Assembly (NCBI GenBank): GCA_022592435.1 | Contig: JABYQS010000668.1 | Span: 1-15,729, forward strand | Source of the DNA: Cerioporus squamosus | Lineage: Eukaryota > Basidiomycota > Agaricomycetes > Polyporales > Polyporaceae | DNA: 15,729 nt | Reading direction: 5' to 3' | Part shown: one piece after another, positions 14,021 through 15,729 of the stretch | How the letters are laid out: every line of letters begins with the position of its first letter | How positions within the stretch are numbered: the stretch's first letter is position 1 | The notes under the pieces: generated by a model | Databases searched by the model: none | What the model saw: the letters and a program-made list of their open reading frames with translations, nothing else | What the model was told of the DNA's origin: nothing | Made by a program: the position numbers and the translations under genes

Positions 14021-15729
14021 ATGGAGGCCCACAAGCCTGCCGCTAAGTATGCTCTGTCCTCCTTCTACTCCTCCCGTCCTCTCAGCCACAACCCGGATGA
14101 CAGGAAGCGTAAGCTCACCGACAAGAACGTCCCCAATGCTCTCCTGCAGGCCCCAGAGTTCGCCGAGGACTCCGCGATGTACCGGGACTTGCTCCAGATG
14201 GAGAGGAAGCTGGACTGGACCATGACCAGGAAGAGGGTCGAGGTGCATGATGCACGCAGAGAATCATTCCTGTGAGTCCCCATGTGCTATGACTATCAGC
14301 GTGGCGTTGCGCAGCAGAGATAGCCACACGGCAATGGCGGAAGATGGGGCGTCAGTGGGAGGACAGACTTGGACGATCGCGTCGGTCCAACGCGCCGCCA
14401 TAGTCAAGACCCCCGTATTACTGACCACGAGCATTCACGGTTGACGATGCGAGCAAGTGTCTGTACTGACACAGGAAACCTTGCTCTGCCCAGGCTACGC
14501 GGACTCTGCGCATATTCTTGAGCCACACCGTCTCCGGCCAACCCTGGCAACGCGAAGGTGGGAAGCCGCTGAGCCTAATCCGGAGACGGGCGAGAACATC
14601 CTGCCTGGCAGCTGAGGATAGACGGGCATGCTCGAGGTATGTCGTCACTATGTTTGCAGCAATGACTTCATACCCAAACCAAGCTACCCAATCGAGAGCG
14701 AAAGACCGCAACCCACCGCGCAAGTTCTCCACTCTCATCAAACATATGGTCGTCGAACTCGACAGGGACATGGTCCTGTATCCAGAAGGCAATAGTCGAG
14801 GTGCGTTTCGCGGACCCGCATGTTCGTGTAGTGCCGCCGCTAATCTGACATATCGCCCACGTCGCAGTGGCTACGAGGAGCCAACCAGCCTGCGTTGGAC
14901 GGTTTCACGATCCGACGGAAAGGTGACGCACCCACGAAGATCCGCATTATCCTCCACCTCGAGCAACAGCCTGAGCAGTACAAGGTTCACCCTGATCTTA
15001 GTGAGTCGCACGAGTCTCCAGGATAACTGCAATAATTCTCACCGTGACCGCCGCACGTTGCAGGTAACATCATTGGAGTCAAAGAAGAATCTCGGATCGG
15101 GGTCATCCAAGCGCTGTGGAACTATATCAAGACGCAGAACCTCCAAGACAAGATGGACCGTCGAATCATTCGTGTGGACGCCCGCCTCGTCCAGTGCGTG
15201 CCACGATCCGTGAATGCGTCGTATTGTCTGACAACTCACGAACCCTCAGATCTTCAACGCGGACACCGTCTACTTCCAACACCTCCCGGAGCTGGGTGAA
15301 CCGCTTCCTCCCTCCCTCCCGACCCCGTCATCCTCCACTACACCCTCAACCCCGCAGTCCCGCCCCCAGAAAAGCCCGCAGCGTGGGACGTCGAAGTCAA
15401 AGCGGACGACTCGAACCTCAAGGGCCGCATGCAGCACGTCGTGATGAGCATGGCCTCGGACTCGGCCAAGGAGCTCACGAAGCTCGACGAGGAGATCGCG
15501 CTCCACGTCCAGTCGCTGAACAACGCGCACATGAAGCGGCAGTTCCTCCGTTCGTTTGCGGACGACCCGCGCGGCTTCATCCAGACGTGGCTCGCGTCGC
15601 AGTCGCGTGATCTGGAGAGCGTGCTGGGCAGCGGACCGAGCGAGGGTGCGACTGTGCGCCAGGAGGACCTGAAGCGGTCGGAGTTTTTCCGCCTGCCTTG
15701 GGTCGAGGAGGCGGTCGCGATTCAGGAAG
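14021..15729 (+). CDS. SNF12/RSC6: SWIB-domain SWI/SNF or RSC subunit (Swp73/SMARCD family), 3' partial
   Basis: Subunit of a chromatin-remodelling complex in the nucleus (family knowledge); I cannot separate Snf12 from Rsc6. Proposed exons: 14021-14271, 14475-14636, 14684-14800, 14868-15000, 15064-15193, 15250 to the window end, about 424 residues so far. The N-terminal block has RKRKLTDKNVPNALL and MERKLDWTMTRKR. The core has TLRIFLSHTVSGQPWQ, PRKFSTLIKHMVVELDRD and a SWIB domain (KVHPDL, IGVKEESRIGVIQALWNYIK, NLQDKMDRR). The C-terminal block has RQFLRSFADDPRGFIQTWL and SEFFRLPWVEEAV, so only a few residues are likely missing. ATG 14021 sits in a good context (CACCATGG). Several apparent one- or two-base frame breaks lie between 14568 and 15320; the last 400 bases are clean. 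Confidence 0.88.
14272..14474 (+). other. 203-bp intron 1 of the SWIB gene (boundaries less sure)
   Basis: A GTGAGT donor at 14272 and an acceptor ACACAG ending at 14474, with CTGAC just upstream, join in phase to give FL|KPCSAQATRTLRIF. A donor at 14243 (GTGCAT) would match the usual exon end after KRVE but leaves a phase mismatch. The junction residues are a few longer than I expect for the family, so a missed small exon is possible. Confidence 0.5.
14566..15320 (+). other. cluster of apparent small indels in the SWIB gene
   Basis: Conserved protein continues across the region only if the frame changes at these points: near 14568 (one base short, GGKP then AEPNPETGEN); near 14600 (one C short, ENI then PAWQLRI); near 14794 (one extra or two missing bases, YPEGN then VEW); at the 15249/15250 acceptor (one G short, ARLVQ then IFNADTVYF); near 15295 (one extra G, LPEL then VNRF); and within the C-rich run 15310-15320 (one extra C, RFLPP then DPVILHY). 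Residues between the breaks remain well conserved. Confidence 0.65.

Noticed and set aside
15116..15610. 164-codon open frame at the end of the SWIB gene
   Set aside because: Pro/Arg-rich shifted frame; the conserved SMARCD-type C terminus is in another plus frame, open from about 15321 to the window end.

Overview
The window looks like nuclear DNA of a GC-rich basidiomycete, probably an Agaricomycete. The genes have many small exons. The introns I could place are mostly 47-67 bp, begin GT, end AG and often carry CTGAC/CTAAC-like branch sites. The recognisable proteins are fungal housekeeping proteins. No operons, CRISPR arrays, rRNA or tRNA genes are visible. Gene models were assembled by hand from splice signals and protein-family knowledge; no alignment was run.

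Layout: (1) positions 1-872 (+), the 3' part of an unrecognised Ser/Thr/Pro-rich protein. (2) 1488-7171 (-), VPS10, the sortilin-family vacuolar sorting receptor, in 16 exons with two tandem VPS10/10CC modules. (3) 7390-10215 (+), COQ8, the ABC1/UbiB-family atypical kinase of coenzyme Q synthesis, in 9 exons. Its second intron carries a roughly 492-bp element with terminal inverted repeats. (4) 10563-11512 (-), OPI3, phospholipid N-methyltransferase, in 4 exons. (5) 11752-13700 (+), ADE13, adenylosuccinate lyase, in 10 exons. (6) 14021 to the window end (+), a SWIB-domain SWI/SNF or RSC subunit of the Swp73/Snf12/Rsc6/SMARCD family, cut by the window edge. VPS10/COQ8 and OPI3/ADE13 are divergent pairs with short shared promoter regions. 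Gene 1/VPS10 and COQ8/OPI3 are convergent.

The genes act in unrelated pathways (vacuolar sorting, coenzyme Q, phosphatidylcholine, purines, chromatin), so this is ordinary gene-dense fungal sequence, not a specialised cluster. I found no convincing undescribed system. The points worth a second look are: the inverted-repeat element that expands a COQ8 intron; a probable GC-AG intron in COQ8; a 110-nt exon conserved in both repeats of VPS10; a 527-bp VPS10 intron; and repeated single-base frame breaks in otherwise well-conserved exons of VPS10, COQ8, the SWIB gene and perhaps gene 1. The frame breaks look more like base-calling or assembly errors at short homopolymers than decayed genes, but only reads can decide.
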